Assembly: GCF_014596565.1 (NCBI RefSeq)
Contig: NZ_NOIN01000003.1
Span: 248,001 to 312,000, forward strand
Length of the DNA: 64,000 bases
Direction of reading: 5' to 3'
DNA from: Pseudomonas sp. PSB18
GTDB lineage: Bacteria; Pseudomonadota; Gammaproteobacteria; Pseudomonadales; Pseudomonadaceae
The notes under the pieces: model-generated
The model's input: the letters and a program-made list of their open reading frames with translations, nothing else
Told to the model about the DNA's origin: nothing
The model's database searches: none
Made by a program: the position numbers and the translations under genes
Part shown: one piece after another, positions 38,011-47,022 of the stretch
Position numbering within the stretch: the stretch's first letter is position 1
How the letters are laid out: each line of letters opens with the position of its first letter

Positions 38011-39636
38011 ATGCATCGCAGGAACCTGCTCAAGGCCTCCATGGCTTTCGCCGCCTATACCGGGCTTTCGGCCTCGGGTCTCATGGCGGCACGGGCCTGG
38101 GCCGCCGATCAGACGGCAGACGGTGAGGCCCGCCCCTTCGACTTCAAGAACCTGAAGGACCAGGCCAAGCGGCTGGCCGGGCAACGTTACGTCGACACCA
38201 AGCAAGTCTTGCCAGAAACATTGGCGATGATGTCGCCACTGCAGTTCAACGCGATCCGGTATGACGCCAACCATTCGCTGTGGAATGAGCTGGATGGCCA
38301 ACTGGACGTACAGTTTTTCCACGTCGGCATGGGTTTCAAGCAGCCGGTGCGCATGCACAGCGTCGATCCGAAAACCCGCCTGGCCCGTGAAGTGCACTTC
38401 CGCCCGGAGTTGTTCAACTACGAGAAAACCACGGTCAACACCGCGCAACTGAAGGGTGACCTGGGGTTCTCCGGGTTCCGGGCCTTCAAGGCACCGGAGC
38501 TGGACCGGCACGACATCGTTTCGTTTCTGGGCGCCAGTTATTTCCGCGCCGTGGACGCCAGTGGCCAGTACGGGCTTTCGGCTCGTGGATTGGCAATCGA
38601 TACGTATGCCAAGCACCGCGAGGAATTTCCGGACTTCACCCAGTTCTGGTTCGAAACCCCGGACAAGAACAGTACTCGCTTCGTGGTCTACGCCCTGCTC
38701 GACTCCCCCAGCGCCACCGGGGCTTATCGTTTTGACATCGATTGCCAACCCACCCGGGTCGTGATGGAAGTCGACGCCCACATCAACGCTCGGACCGCCA
38801 TCGAGCAGTTGGGCATTGCGCCGATGACCAGCATGTTCAGCTGCGGCACCGTCGAGCGACGCATGTGCGACACCATTCACCCGCAGATCCATGACTCCGA
38901 CCGACTGGCCATGTGGCGCGGCAATGGCGAATGGGTCTGCCGCCCGCTGAACAACCCCGCCACCCTGCAATTCAACGCCTTTGCCGACAAGAACCCGAAA
39001 GGCTTCGGCCTGGTGCAGACCGACCATAGCTTCGAGAGCTACCAGGACACTGTGGACTGGTACAGCAAGCGTCCAAGCCTGTGGGTCGAGCCGACTACGG
39101 CCTGGGGCGAAGGCTCTGTGGATCTGCTGGAAATTCCTACGACCGGCGAAACCCTGGATAACATCGTCGCGTTCTGGTCGCCGAAGAAACCGGTCGCGGC
39201 CGGCGACTCGCTGAACTACGGCTACAAACTCTACTGGAGCGCCCTGCCACCAGTGAGCACCGAGCTGGCCCAGGTCCACGCGAGCCGGTCCGGGATGGGT
39301 GGTTTCATCGAAGGTTGGGCACCGGGCGAGCATTACCCGACCGTCTGGGCCCGACGCTTTGCCGTGGACTTCAGTGGCGGCGGACTCGACCAGCTACCTC
39401 CTGGGACTGGCATCGAACCGGTGGTGACCTGCTCCCATGGCGAGGTGAAGGACTTCAACGTGCTGGTGGTGGATGCGATCAAGGGCTATCGCATCACCTT
39501 CGACTGGTACCCGACCGACGACCGTGTGGACCCGGTGGAAATGCGCCTGTTCATTCGCACCAAGGACCGGACCCTGAGCGAGACCTGGCTGTACCAGTAC
39601 TTCCCACCTGCGCCGGATAAGCGCAAGTATCCCTGA
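38011..39636 (+). CDS. opgD: Glucan biosynthesis protein D (osmoregulated periplasmic glucans)
   Basis: A 541-residue periplasmic protein of the OpgG/OpgD family that processes the beta-glucan backbone of osmoregulated periplasmic glucans. The signal peptide contains a twin-arginine motif (HRRNLLKAS at residues 2-10) before a hydrophobic stretch ending ARAWAA, so Tat export is expected. OpgG-like domain motifs include [16 protein letters not shown] and FQRFFAG-like segments further on ([12 protein letters not shown]). The start at 38011 is the ATG with GAAAGG upstream. Length is close to E. coli OpgD (551). Confidence 0.93.
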   Translation: MHRRNLLKASMAFAAYTGLSASGLMAARAWAADQTADGEARPFDFKNLKDQAKRLAGQRYVDTKQVLPETLAMMSPLQFNAIRYDANHSLWNELDGQLDVQFFHVGMGFKQPVRMHSVDPKTRLAREVHFRPELFNYEKTTVNTAQLKGDLGFSGFRAFKAPELDRHDIVSFLGASYFRAVDASGQYGLSARGLAIDTYAKHREEFPDFTQFWFETPDKNSTRFVVYALLDSPSATGAYRFDIDCQPTRVVMEVDAHINARTAIEQLGIAPMTSMFSCGTVERRMCDTIHPQIHDSDRLAMWRGNGEWVCRPLNNPATLQFNAFADKNPKGFGLVQTDHSFESYQDTVDWYSKRPSLWVEPTTAWGEGSVDLLEIPTTGETLDNIVAFWSPKKPVAAGDSLNYGYKLYWSALPPVSTELAQVHASRSGMGGFIEGWAPGEHYPTVWARRFAVDFSGGGLDQLPPGTGIEPVVTCSHGEVKDFNVLVVDAIKGYRITFDWYPTDDRVDPVEMRLFIRTKDRTLSETWLYQYFPPAPDKRKYP

Positions 39637-39663
39637 TAGTTGTTGATCGTTCGGGCTGGCCCC

Positions 39664-39683
39664 ATCGCGAGCCTGCTCGCGAT
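39664..39683. repeat. Solitary partial REP hairpin
   Basis: ATCGCGAGCCTGCTCGCGAT is a perfect 9-bp-arm palindrome, the core of the main REP family without its TGTGGG tails. It lies 3' of opgD. Confidence 0.75.
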
Positions 39684-39718
39684 GAGGCCGGTGCAAGCAG
39701 AGAAAATTTCAACTAAAG

Positions 39719-39754
39719 AAAAGCCCCGGCCTGAACGACCGGGGCTTTGTTTTT
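39719..39754. terminator. Bidirectional terminator between opgD and the OYE gene
   Basis: AAAGCCCCGG and CCGGGGCTTT arms with a TTTGTTTTT tail on plus and an A-rich run on the other side. Confidence 0.93.
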
Positions 39755-39765
39755 GACAGGAACAG

Positions 39766-40872
39766 TCAGTCCCGCAGATCGGACTCATGGATCGGCTGGT
39801 CCCGATGGGTCGCCCGCTGATACTGCGCCGGCCAGACCGCCTTGCGCCCGCCCAGGTCATCATCGGCATGCAGCGCCCAGTACGGATCGCGCAACAACTC
39901 GCGGGCCAGGAAAATGATGTCGGCCTGACAGGTTCGCAGGATGTGCTCGGCCTGGGCCGGTTCGGTGATCATGCCGACGGTGCCCGTGGCGATCTCCGAC
40001 TCCTTGCGCACCCGTTCAGCGAAGCGCGTCTGGTAACCCGGACCGGTGGGGATTTCCGCATTCGCCGCGGTACCGCCCGATGACACATCGATCAGGTCCA
40101 CGCCCAATGCCCTGAATCGCCGCGCCAGCTCGACGGTTTCATCGGGATTCCAGCCGTCCTCGACCCAATCGGTGGCCGAGACGCGCACGAACACCGGCAA
40201 CTCCTGGGGCCATACGGCCCTGACCGCCTCGGTAACCTGCAGCACCAGGCGGATACGGTTCTCGAACGAACCGCCATATTGATCGCGCCGCTGATTGCTC
40301 AACGGAGACAGGAACTGATGCAGCAGATAGCCGTGGGCCGCGTGGACCTCGACCACCTTGAACCCCGCCGTCAAGGCGCGTCTGGCCGCGTCCACGAACG
40401 CCTGGATGACGCCATTGATCTGTCCTTCGTCCAGTTGGGCCGGCTGGGTGTGCTGCGGGTCGAACGCAATCGGCGAGGGACCCACCGGCACCCAGCCGCC
40501 GTCCGCGGGTTTCACGCTGCCATGCTTGCCCAGCCAGGGCCGCCAGGTACTGGCCTTGCGCCCGGCATGGGCCAGTTGAATGCCGGGTACGGAACCCTGG
40601 GCGGTGATGAAACGGGTGATGCGTTGCAGGGGTTCGATCTGTTCATCGTTCCACAGCCCCAAGTCCTGGGCAGTGATACGGCCGTCGGCGGTGACCGCGG
40701 TGGCTTCGGTGAATACCAGGCCGGCGCCGCCCACGGCACGGCTGCCGAGGTGCACCAGATGCCAGTCATTGGCCAGGCCATCGACGCTCGAATACTGGCA
40801 CATCGGTGATACCGCGATGCGATTGGGCAGGGTCAATTGGCGTACGGTATAGGGTTCAAGCAGCAGACTCAT
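39766..40872 (-). CDS. Old Yellow Enzyme family NADH:flavin oxidoreductase (YqjM/XenA-like)
   Basis: A 368-residue FMN-dependent ene-reductase. The YqjM-type Cys motif PMCQYS is near residue 25; HAGRKAS and the substrate/FMN region VEVHAAHGYLLHQFLSPLSNQRRDQYGGSFENR are characteristic. It reduces alpha,beta-unsaturated carbonyls or nitro compounds using NAD(P)H. The ATG at 40872 (MSLLLEPYTV) with GAGG upstream is the start; the open frame to 40947 is not used. P. putida XenA is a close type. Physiological substrate is unknown. Confidence 0.92.
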   Translation of the reverse strand: MSLLLEPYTVRQLTLPNRIAVSPMCQYSSVDGLANDWHLVHLGSRAVGGAGLVFTEATAVTADGRITAQDLGLWNDEQIEPLQRITRFITAQGSVPGIQLAHAGRKASTWRPWLGKHGSVKPADGGWVPVGPSPIAFDPQHTQPAQLDEGQINGVIQAFVDAARRALTAGFKVVEVHAAHGYLLHQFLSPLSNQRRDQYGGSFENRIRLVLQVTEAVRAVWPQELPVFVRVSATDWVEDGWNPDETVELARRFRALGVDLIDVSSGGTAANAEIPTGPGYQTRFAERVRKESEIATGTVGMITEPAQAEHILRTCQADIIFLARELLRDPYWALHADDDLGGRKAVWPAQYQRATHRDQPIHESDLRD

Positions 40873-41098
40873 GGGGCACCTCTTCGAATCAGTGGGCAGG
40901 CTCCAGGTTCTGTTTGAAAAGTCGACGAGTGACAAAAGGTGCAGCACCCGCCCCCGCGGGCAAAGAAAATAGACAAGACGTCACAACGGCTATCAACCAG
41001 TGTTTAGAGCCTAGTCGACAACCGGGGATAAGGCAGGGTTCCGCGTTTAAAACAAGCTCCTGTGGCGAGGAGATCATCGCCTTGGCAAATATGTGTGC

Positions 41099-42808
41099 CT
41101 ACCGCGGCTCGATATGGGCAATCATCAACTGCACCGTTTCCTGGCCACGAAACTCGTTGAGGTCGAGTTTGTAGGCCAGTTCGACCCAGCGCACGGTCGG
41201 GTTCGGCCAGACATCGCGGTCGATGCCAAAGGCGATGCCATCGAGCTTCACCGAACCGCACTCGCTCTTGAGGACCACCTTCAGGTGCCGCTCACCCACA
41301 ACCCGCTGCTCCACCAACTGGAACACGCCGTGGAACATCGGCTCCGGAAAATGCTGGCCCCAGGGTCCGGCATGGCGCAGGGCCCGGGCCAGTTCCAAGT
41401 GAAACTCTTCCACCGCCAGGGTGCCATCCGACAACAGGCGTCCGGTCAAGTCTTCTTCACGCAATTGCCTGCGCACTTCCGCGTCGAACGCCTCGGCGAA
41501 CAACGGGAAATTCGCCTCGGGCAATGACAACCCTGCCGCCATGGCATGACCGCCGTACTTGGTGATCAGGGTCGGATGCTGCGCCGCCACGACACTCAGG
41601 GCATCGCGAATATGAAAGCCCTGCACCGAGCGGCCAGACCCCTTGAGCATGCCGTCTCCGGCGTCGGCAAAGGCAATGGTCGGACGGAAGTAACGCTCTT
41701 TCATGCGGGAGGCGAGGATGCCGATGACGCCTTGGTGCCACTGCGGATCGAACAGGCACAGACCGAACGGCATCGATTCCACCGGCAGCTCCTTGAGCTG
41801 GGCCAGCGCCTCACGCTGCATGCCCTGCTCGATGGATTTGCGGTCCTGGTTCATGCCGTCCAGCTGCGCGGCCATCTCCCGGGCTAGCGCCTCGTCGTCG
41901 GTGAGCAGGCATTCGATGCCCAGGCTCATGTCGTCCAGGCGCCCCGCCGCATTCAGGCGCGGCCCCAGGATGAACCCGAGATCGGTGGAGGTAATGCGCG
42001 AGTGATCACGCTTGGCCACTTCCAGAATGGCCTTGATGCCGGGACGGGCGCGCCCGGCGCGAATGCGCTCCAGGCCCTGATGCACAAGGATCCGGTTGTT
42101 GGCGTCCAGGGGCACCACGTCGGCCACGCTGCCCAGGGCCACCAGGTCCAGCAGTTCACCGATGTTCGGCTGCGGTTTGCTGGCGTACCAACCCAGGCTG
42201 CGCAGCCGCGCGCGCAGGGCCATCAACACGTAGAAAATCACCCCGACACCCGCCAGCGCCTTGCTCGGGAATTCACACCCCGGCTGGTTCGGATTGACGA
42301 TGGCATCGGCCGCCGGCAACTCGGTGCCCGGTAAGTGGTGGTCGGTCACCAGCACCTTGAGCCCTGCCGCTTTCGCCGCCGCCACGCCTTCCACGCTGGA
42401 AATGCCGTTGTCCACCGTGATCAGCAGTTGCGGCTCACGGGTCAGGGCGACTTCGACGATTTCCGGAGTCAGCCCGTAACCGTATTCGAAGCGATTGGGC
42501 ACCAGATAGTCGACATGGGCCGCCCCCAGCAAGCGCAGTCCCAATAGGCCCACGGTACTGGCCGTCGCGCCGTCGGCATCGAAGTCGCCGACGATCAGGA
42601 TCCGCTGGCGCTGTTCCAGGGCCACCACCAGCAGGTCCACCGCCGCATCGATGCCCTTGAGCTGCTGATAGGGGATCAGGCGCGCCAGACTCTTGTCCAG
42701 TTCGGCCTCGGACTGCACGCCACGCGCCGCGTACAGGCGGGTCAACAGAGGGGGCAGGTCCCCGAGGAACGGCAGGGTGTCGGGGAGCTGGCGGGGTTCT
42801 ATGCGCAT
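41099..42808 (-). CDS. recJ: Single-stranded-DNA-specific 5'-3' exonuclease RecJ
   Basis: A 569-residue DHH-family nuclease used in recombination and mismatch repair. The DHH domain has DFDADGATAS and DHHLPG, which bind two Mn2+. The DHHA1 domain has YGGHAMAAGLSL, and an OB-like domain follows. Length is near E. coli RecJ (577). The preceding intergenic bases 40873-41098 hold nothing I can name apart from a stray GTGGCGAGGAG fragment at 41060. It is upstream of no gene in the same direction. Confidence 0.96.
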   Translation of the reverse strand: MRIEPRQLPDTLPFLGDLPPLLTRLYAARGVQSEAELDKSLARLIPYQQLKGIDAAVDLLVVALEQRQRILIVGDFDADGATASTVGLLGLRLLGAAHVDYLVPNRFEYGYGLTPEIVEVALTREPQLLITVDNGISSVEGVAAAKAAGLKVLVTDHHLPGTELPAADAIVNPNQPGCEFPSKALAGVGVIFYVLMALRARLRSLGWYASKPQPNIGELLDLVALGSVADVVPLDANNRILVHQGLERIRAGRARPGIKAILEVAKRDHSRITSTDLGFILGPRLNAAGRLDDMSLGIECLLTDDEALAREMAAQLDGMNQDRKSIEQGMQREALAQLKELPVESMPFGLCLFDPQWHQGVIGILASRMKERYFRPTIAFADAGDGMLKGSGRSVQGFHIRDALSVVAAQHPTLITKYGGHAMAAGLSLPEANFPLFAEAFDAEVRRQLREEDLTGRLLSDGTLAVEEFHLELARALRHAGPWGQHFPEPMFHGVFQLVEQRVVGERHLKVVLKSECGSVKLDGIAFGIDRDVWPNPTVRWVELAYKLDLNEFRGQETVQLMIAHIEPR

Positions 42809-42863
42809 GGGGTGACGAACATTCTTCTATGGGTCATTGAAACTATCGGCAAAAAGAGCTGCA

Positions 42864-42952
42864 TGTGGGAGCGAGCCTGCTCGCGATAGCGGTGTGCCAG
42901 TCTCTGAGTTGCGAGATGATCCGCCGCTATCGCGAGCAGGCTCGCTCCCACA
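42864..42952. repeat. REPIN between recJ and yaeQ
   Basis: The arms run from TGTGGGAGCGAGCC (42864) to GGCTCGCTCCCACA (42952), symmetric with GCTATCGCGAG at the inner edges. Confidence 0.9.
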
Positions 42953-42956
42953 GGAG

Positions 42957-43499
42957 TCAACCGCGCTCGCCCAGCAACCACTGCAGCTGAACTTCATGCT
43001 GGCCACGGTCGTCGGTCACGAACATCGTCCCCTCGCTGATCATGACATCCCACTTGATCACGCGAGGCATGTCCTGGGCCAGGGTTTCCAGCACGTCCTG
43101 AGGCACAGCGGCGATGTTGACGTTCTTCAGGCCTTTCACCGCCGGGATCACCTTGCCCTCCCAAACCCGCAGGCTGCCATAGGCCAGCAGGCTGGTGCGC
43201 TCGGTACGACGCGAGCACCAGGTCAGGCGGTCGACGTCGGGTTGACCGACTTCGATCCAGTGCAGCACGCGGTCATCCAGGCTTTTTTCCCACAGTGCTG
43301 GTTCATCGACATCTGACAGACCGCGACCAAACGACAGCAGCTCGTTGTACCAGAGCGCGTAGGCCAGCAGCCGCACGGTCATGCGCTCCTCGGTTTCCGA
43401 AGGATGACGGGCGATGGTCTGCTTCACATTCTCGTAGACGTTGCGGTCGAGGTCGGTGAGGTTCAGTTCAAACTTATAGGTCGTGGACGGCTGGGCCAT
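42957..43499 (-). CDS. yaeQ: YaeQ-family protein
   Basis: A 180-residue protein of the YaeQ family (MAQPSTTYKFELNLTDLDRNVYENVKQTIARHPSETEERM). The YaeQ fold has a PD-(D/E)XK-like core, but nuclease activity is not established. In Pseudomonas it is often close to recJ, as here. The start at 43499 is preferred over the open frame to 43616. Divergent from the CoA-transferase gene across 146 bases. Confidence 0.92.
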   Translation of the reverse strand: MAQPSTTYKFELNLTDLDRNVYENVKQTIARHPSETEERMTVRLLAYALWYNELLSFGRGLSDVDEPALWEKSLDDRVLHWIEVGQPDVDRLTWCSRRTERTSLLAYGSLRVWEGKVIPAVKGLKNVNIAAVPQDVLETLAQDMPRVIKWDVMISEGTMFVTDDRGQHEVQLQWLLGERG

Positions 43500-43645
43500 G
43501 AACGGGCTTCTTGATACGTGGAAAGGCGGCAAGTCTAACCGATGAAACGGCAAATCCACGAATTGCCGACCATCAACCTGCGGCGACTGACGCTGGCCTA
43601 TGATAAAACGCTCCATTCGTTCCGTTTTGTCCTACAGGATCTTTC

Positions 43646-44845
43646 ATGTCGCTCACAGCCAAACCCCTTGCCGGGGTCAAAGTCATCGAACTCGGCACGC
43701 TGATCGCCGGGCCTTTTGCCTCGCGGATCTGTGCAGAATTCGGTGCCGAAGTGGTCAAGGTCGAATCGCCCGACGGCGGTGACCCCCTGCGCAAGTGGCG
43801 CAAGTTGTATGAAGGCACTTCCCTGTGGTGGTTCGTCCAGGCGCGCAACAAAAAATCCGTGACTCTGAATCTGAAACACCCCGACGGTCTGGCGATTTTG
43901 AAACAGCTGATTGGCGAAGCCGACATCCTGATCGAGAACTTTCGTCCCGGTGTACTGGAAAAACTCGGCCTGGGCTGGGAAGTGCTGCACGCGTTGAACC
44001 CGAAACTGGTGATGGTGCGTCTCTCCGGTTTCGGCCAGACCGGGCCGATGAAGGATCAGCCCGGATTTGGCGCAGTGGGCGAATCCATGGGCGGCCTGCG
44101 CTACATCACCGGGTTCGAAGACCGTCCGCCGGTGCGCACCGGGATTTCCATCGGTGACTCCATCGCCGCTCTCTGGGGCGTGATTGGCGCGCTGATGGCC
44201 TTGCGTCACCGCGAAGTCAACGGCGGCACCGGACAAGTAGTGGACGTGGCGTTGTACGAGGCGATATTCGCCATGATGGAAAGCATGGTGCCGGAGTTCG
44301 ACGTGTTCGGTTTCATCCGCGAGCGCACCGGCAATATCATGCCCGGCATCACCCCCTCGTCGATTCACACCAGCGCCGACGGCAAGCATGTGCAGATCGG
44401 CGCCAACGGCGACGCGATCTTCAAGCGTTTCATGCAGATCATCGGCCGTGACGACCTGGCCAATGACCCGCAACTGGCCAGCAATGATGGCCGTGACAGT
44501 CGCCGCGACGAGTTGTACGGCGTCATCGATCGCTGGGTCAATTCACTGCCGCTCGATACCGTCATCGAACAATTGAACCGGGCCGAAGTGCCGGCCAGCC
44601 GGATCTTCAGTGCCGAAGACATGTTCAGCGACCCACAATTCCTGGCCCGTGAAATGTTTCTGCAAGCCAAGCTGCCGGACGGCAAGCCGTTCAAGATGCC
44701 GGGCATCGTGCCGAAACTGTCCGACACGCCGGGCAGCGCCGAATGGGTCGGGCCAACGCTCGGGGAACACAATGCCCAGGTGCTTGGCGAGCTTGGCTAC
44801 GATGCGCAGCAAATCGCTCGCCTACGCGCGGAGGGGGCGATCTGA
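43646..44845 (+). CDS. CaiB/BaiF-family acyl-CoA transferase
   Basis: A 399-residue class III CoA-transferase that moves CoA between carboxylic acids. The catalytic Asp is Asp171 (GISIGDSIAALWG), aligned to Asp169 of formyl-CoA transferase. The N-terminal fold starts GVKVIELGTLIAGPFASRICAEFGAEVVKVESPDGGDPLR. The substrate is unknown: oxalate/formate, carnitine or aryl-succinate types cannot be separated by motif. AGGA precedes the ATG. No acyl-CoA dehydrogenase or ligase is nearby. Confidence 0.92.
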   Translation: MSLTAKPLAGVKVIELGTLIAGPFASRICAEFGAEVVKVESPDGGDPLRKWRKLYEGTSLWWFVQARNKKSVTLNLKHPDGLAILKQLIGEADILIENFRPGVLEKLGLGWEVLHALNPKLVMVRLSGFGQTGPMKDQPGFGAVGESMGGLRYITGFEDRPPVRTGISIGDSIAALWGVIGALMALRHREVNGGTGQVVDVALYEAIFAMMESMVPEFDVFGFIRERTGNIMPGITPSSIHTSADGKHVQIGANGDAIFKRFMQIIGRDDLANDPQLASNDGRDSRRDELYGVIDRWVNSLPLDTVIEQLNRAEVPASRIFSAEDMFSDPQFLAREMFLQAKLPDGKPFKMPGIVPKLSDTPGSAEWVGPTLGEHNAQVLGELGYDAQQIARLRAEGAI

Positions 44846-44904
44846 AGGCGTCGAACGCGGAGTCTCCGTTGAAACCTTCCCACGCAAGGCAGGAAAACGA
44901 CAGG

Positions 44905-44944
44905 CAAAAAGAAACCCCGAGAAGTGGGGAGACGACTCGGGGTT
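44905..44944 (-). terminator. Terminator downstream of the DUF3509 gene
   Basis: AACCCCGAG (44913-44921) pairs with CTCGGGGTT (44936-44944) and, on the minus strand, is followed by TCTTTTTG. It could also serve the convergent CoA-transferase gene. Confidence 0.8.
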
Positions 44945-45060
44945 AAACGTGACCATTCGAGGTCCGTGCAACAAGCGACAAGCACCGGAGCACAATGCTC
45001 GCTCTTGTTGGTAAAAGGTCTGACTCACCAGGTGGTAGGAAGGTTCCCACAACCTGCCAT

Positions 45061-45348
45061 TCAATTCGCTGCGTTCAGGACCTTGTCGCGAGCCAGATTA
45101 CGCAGTGCCGCGATCACACAGGGCTCCAGGCGCCCCTCGGCGATCAGTACATCCCGATGCAGACCATCGACCACGTCCGTCAGTTGACGCTTGTCGGTCA
45201 ACTGCGCCTGATTGAACACTCGTTCAACCATGATGGCTCCAGAAGCATTCTTCAGCGTCACCAGGCATTCGCCAGCGGCGCCGGAGGGGGTCAGCGTGAC
45301 CTGATACGGGCTCAAAGCCTCACCCAGCAATAGGCTGATACTTTCCAT
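45061..45348 (-). CDS. DUF3509 family small protein
   Basis: A 95-residue protein (MESISLLLGEALSPYQVTLTPSG ... VMVERVFNQAQL) like the Pseudomonas-restricted DUF3509 family of unknown function. It shows predicted alternating beta strands and a C-terminal helix (ALRNLARDKVLNAAN). The start at 45348 has GGGTGAT upstream; the open frame to 45492 is not used. It lies downstream of the sensor-like gene, with its own terminator. Confidence 0.75.
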   Translation of the reverse strand: MESISLLLGEALSPYQVTLTPSGAAGECLVTLKNASGAIMVERVFNQAQLTDKRQLTDVVDGLHRDVLIAEGRLEPCVIAALRNLARDKVLNAAN

Positions 45349-45530
45349 TCGATCACCCTTCAATAGTCCGAAAACAACTGCATGTGCACAGTAAGTGACC
45401 GTGGGCCGCAGCAGAAAGTTCGTCAGCGCACCGAACCGGCGCCCCCGAATCTGTTCAACCGAGCATGCGCGTTCAATATGACAGAGAAACAACAGCCTTC
45501 ACGGGCAGCCGTTTTCGTCGTGTACCTGCA

Positions 45531-46907
45531 TCAGGCCAGGACCCTTTGCGAACGCCGCCATCGCCGCCCGACATCGCTCCAGCCCCCCAACAGACCTCGC
45601 AACTGCCCATCGGCACCGTAGAACGGCACCGACCAATGATGGATATCCCGTAATCCACTGTTGAACATCACCTGGCGGTCGCTGAAGCGGGATTGTCCTG
45701 TTCGCAACTGCTCCATCATCTCCCCATGCAGCAACTCGGCCGTGGCCGCCGGAAACGCGGGAGAGTCGGTCAGGCGCGTCCCTCGCAGCCTTTCGAAGCG
45801 GGTCGCGAATTGTTCCTCATAGCTCTTGTTGCACATGAGCAGGCGCCCTTCGAGATCACGGATGAAAATCGGATCGGGAATGGCGTCCATCAAGGCCTTC
45901 TGGAGCATCAACTGGTCGTTGAGGACCGCCTCGGCCTTGTGACGCTGATCGATCTGTATCTGCAGGCGTCGACTCCACAGCAGCGACAGAAGGCCGGACA
46001 CCCCGAGCACGACGACGCACCAGTAGCCCCATCGGGACACCCGTAGCCAAAGCGACGGCGCCTTGCTGGGGACGACACCCGCCATCCACTTGGAACGCAG
46101 GGCACGCATTTCCTCGGCCGGAAACGCCTCCAGTGCCTTGTTCAGGATACTCAGCAGCGGCAGTAGATCCTGACGGACAGCCAGATAGTCCGGTTCCCAC
46201 TTACCATCAAGGTTCTTTCCTACCTTCAACTGTCCCGCCGGATAGAGGTGCACTCCGGTTTCGTTTTCGATGGTGGCATGAGCTTCCCCACTTTCCACCA
46301 GCGCCCTCGCCTCTGCGTAGGTCTTGACCGTGCGCAGCCCGACGGTAGGGTGCTCACGACGGATCTCCGTCTCCAATGCATGCCGTGCCGGCAGTGCCAG
46401 GACCTTCCCTTTCAGTTGTTCCAGCGAATGGAGCGCCGGCTCTCCGTCGCGACCGACGAATACCCAGCCGGAACCGCCAAATGCGTGACTGAAGTTGAGG
46501 AAATCCCGACGTTCGTCGTTCATCGCCATGGTGGTCGTCATGTCGGCCTCGCCCCGCTCCAGCATCGCCAGCAATTGGTCGGGGGAGAACGACTCCCGAT
46601 GCACGAACTCGAGGCCTGTCATGCGTGCAATGCGCAGGAGAATGTCGTTGTTCAGCCCGTTCCACTGCCCACGTTCATTCTTGAACAGGTACAACGGAAA
46701 CTGCATCGAGGCAACGACGACCCTGGGGTGCTCCTCGATCCACTGCAATTCCTGCGCGTCCAGCACCAGCCGCTCGCCGGACTGGAACGGCGGCGCTTCA
46801 AAGGCTGCCAATTGTGCCGCGCCGCCCCACTGCATCCAGCACATCAGGGCCAGCCCTGTCATCCAGCTCAACGCTGGTTTGCATTTGATAAAAAACAACA
46901 TCTGCAT
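45531..46907 (-). CDS. BvgS-like sensor protein lacking a kinase: periplasmic Venus-flytrap, TM and PAS
   Basis: A 458-residue inner-membrane protein. A signal/anchor occupies about residues 1-35. A solute-binding family 3 (Venus-flytrap) domain runs from about 50 to 280 (VVVASMQFPLYLFKNERGQWNGLNNDILLRIARMTG, DMTTTMAMNDERRDF). One transmembrane helix spans about 293-312. A PAS domain follows (335-450: MDAIPDPIFIRDLEGRLLMCNKSYEEQF). The protein stops right after the PAS domain, with a basic tail GRRWRRSQRVLA. BvgS/EvgS-type sensors go on to a histidine kinase, receiver and Hpt. None is encoded here, and no cognate regulator is adjacent. It could be a truncated pseudogene or a kinase-free signalling protein. 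Confidence 0.82.
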   Translation of the reverse strand: MQMLFFIKCKPALSWMTGLALMCWMQWGGAAQLAAFEAPPFQSGERLVLDAQELQWIEEHPRVVVASMQFPLYLFKNERGQWNGLNNDILLRIARMTGLEFVHRESFSPDQLLAMLERGEADMTTTMAMNDERRDFLNFSHAFGGSGWVFVGRDGEPALHSLEQLKGKVLALPARHALETEIRREHPTVGLRTVKTYAEARALVESGEAHATIENETGVHLYPAGQLKVGKNLDGKWEPDYLAVRQDLLPLLSILNKALEAFPAEEMRALRSKWMAGVVPSKAPSLWLRVSRWGYWCVVVLGVSGLLSLLWSRRLQIQIDQRHKAEAVLNDQLMLQKALMDAIPDPIFIRDLEGRLLMCNKSYEEQFATRFERLRGTRLTDSPAFPAATAELLHGEMMEQLRTGQSRFSDRQVMFNSGLRDIHHWSVPFYGADGQLRGLLGGWSDVGRRWRRSQRVLA

Positions 46908-46975
46908 TTCCTTCGAGATGACTCGCCCGTCCCTCCAAGGGGCGAAAACCCGATCAGTTTGGCATGCAGAAACAA

Positions 46976-47000
46976 GAAAGCCCGTCAGGAGACGGGCTTC
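46976..47000 (-). terminator. Terminator after thrC
   Basis: GAAGCCCGTC and GACGGGCTTTC arms on the minus strand, followed by TTGTTTC. It lies 23 bases beyond the thrC stop. Confidence 0.85.
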
Positions 47001-47022
47001 AAAATGTGACAGGTTTCAGCGA

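Noticed and set aside
46020..46907. Reading the minus-strand flytrap gene as a full amino-acid ABC binding protein
   Set aside because: The protein continues through a transmembrane helix into a PAS domain, and no permease or ATPase genes are adjacent.
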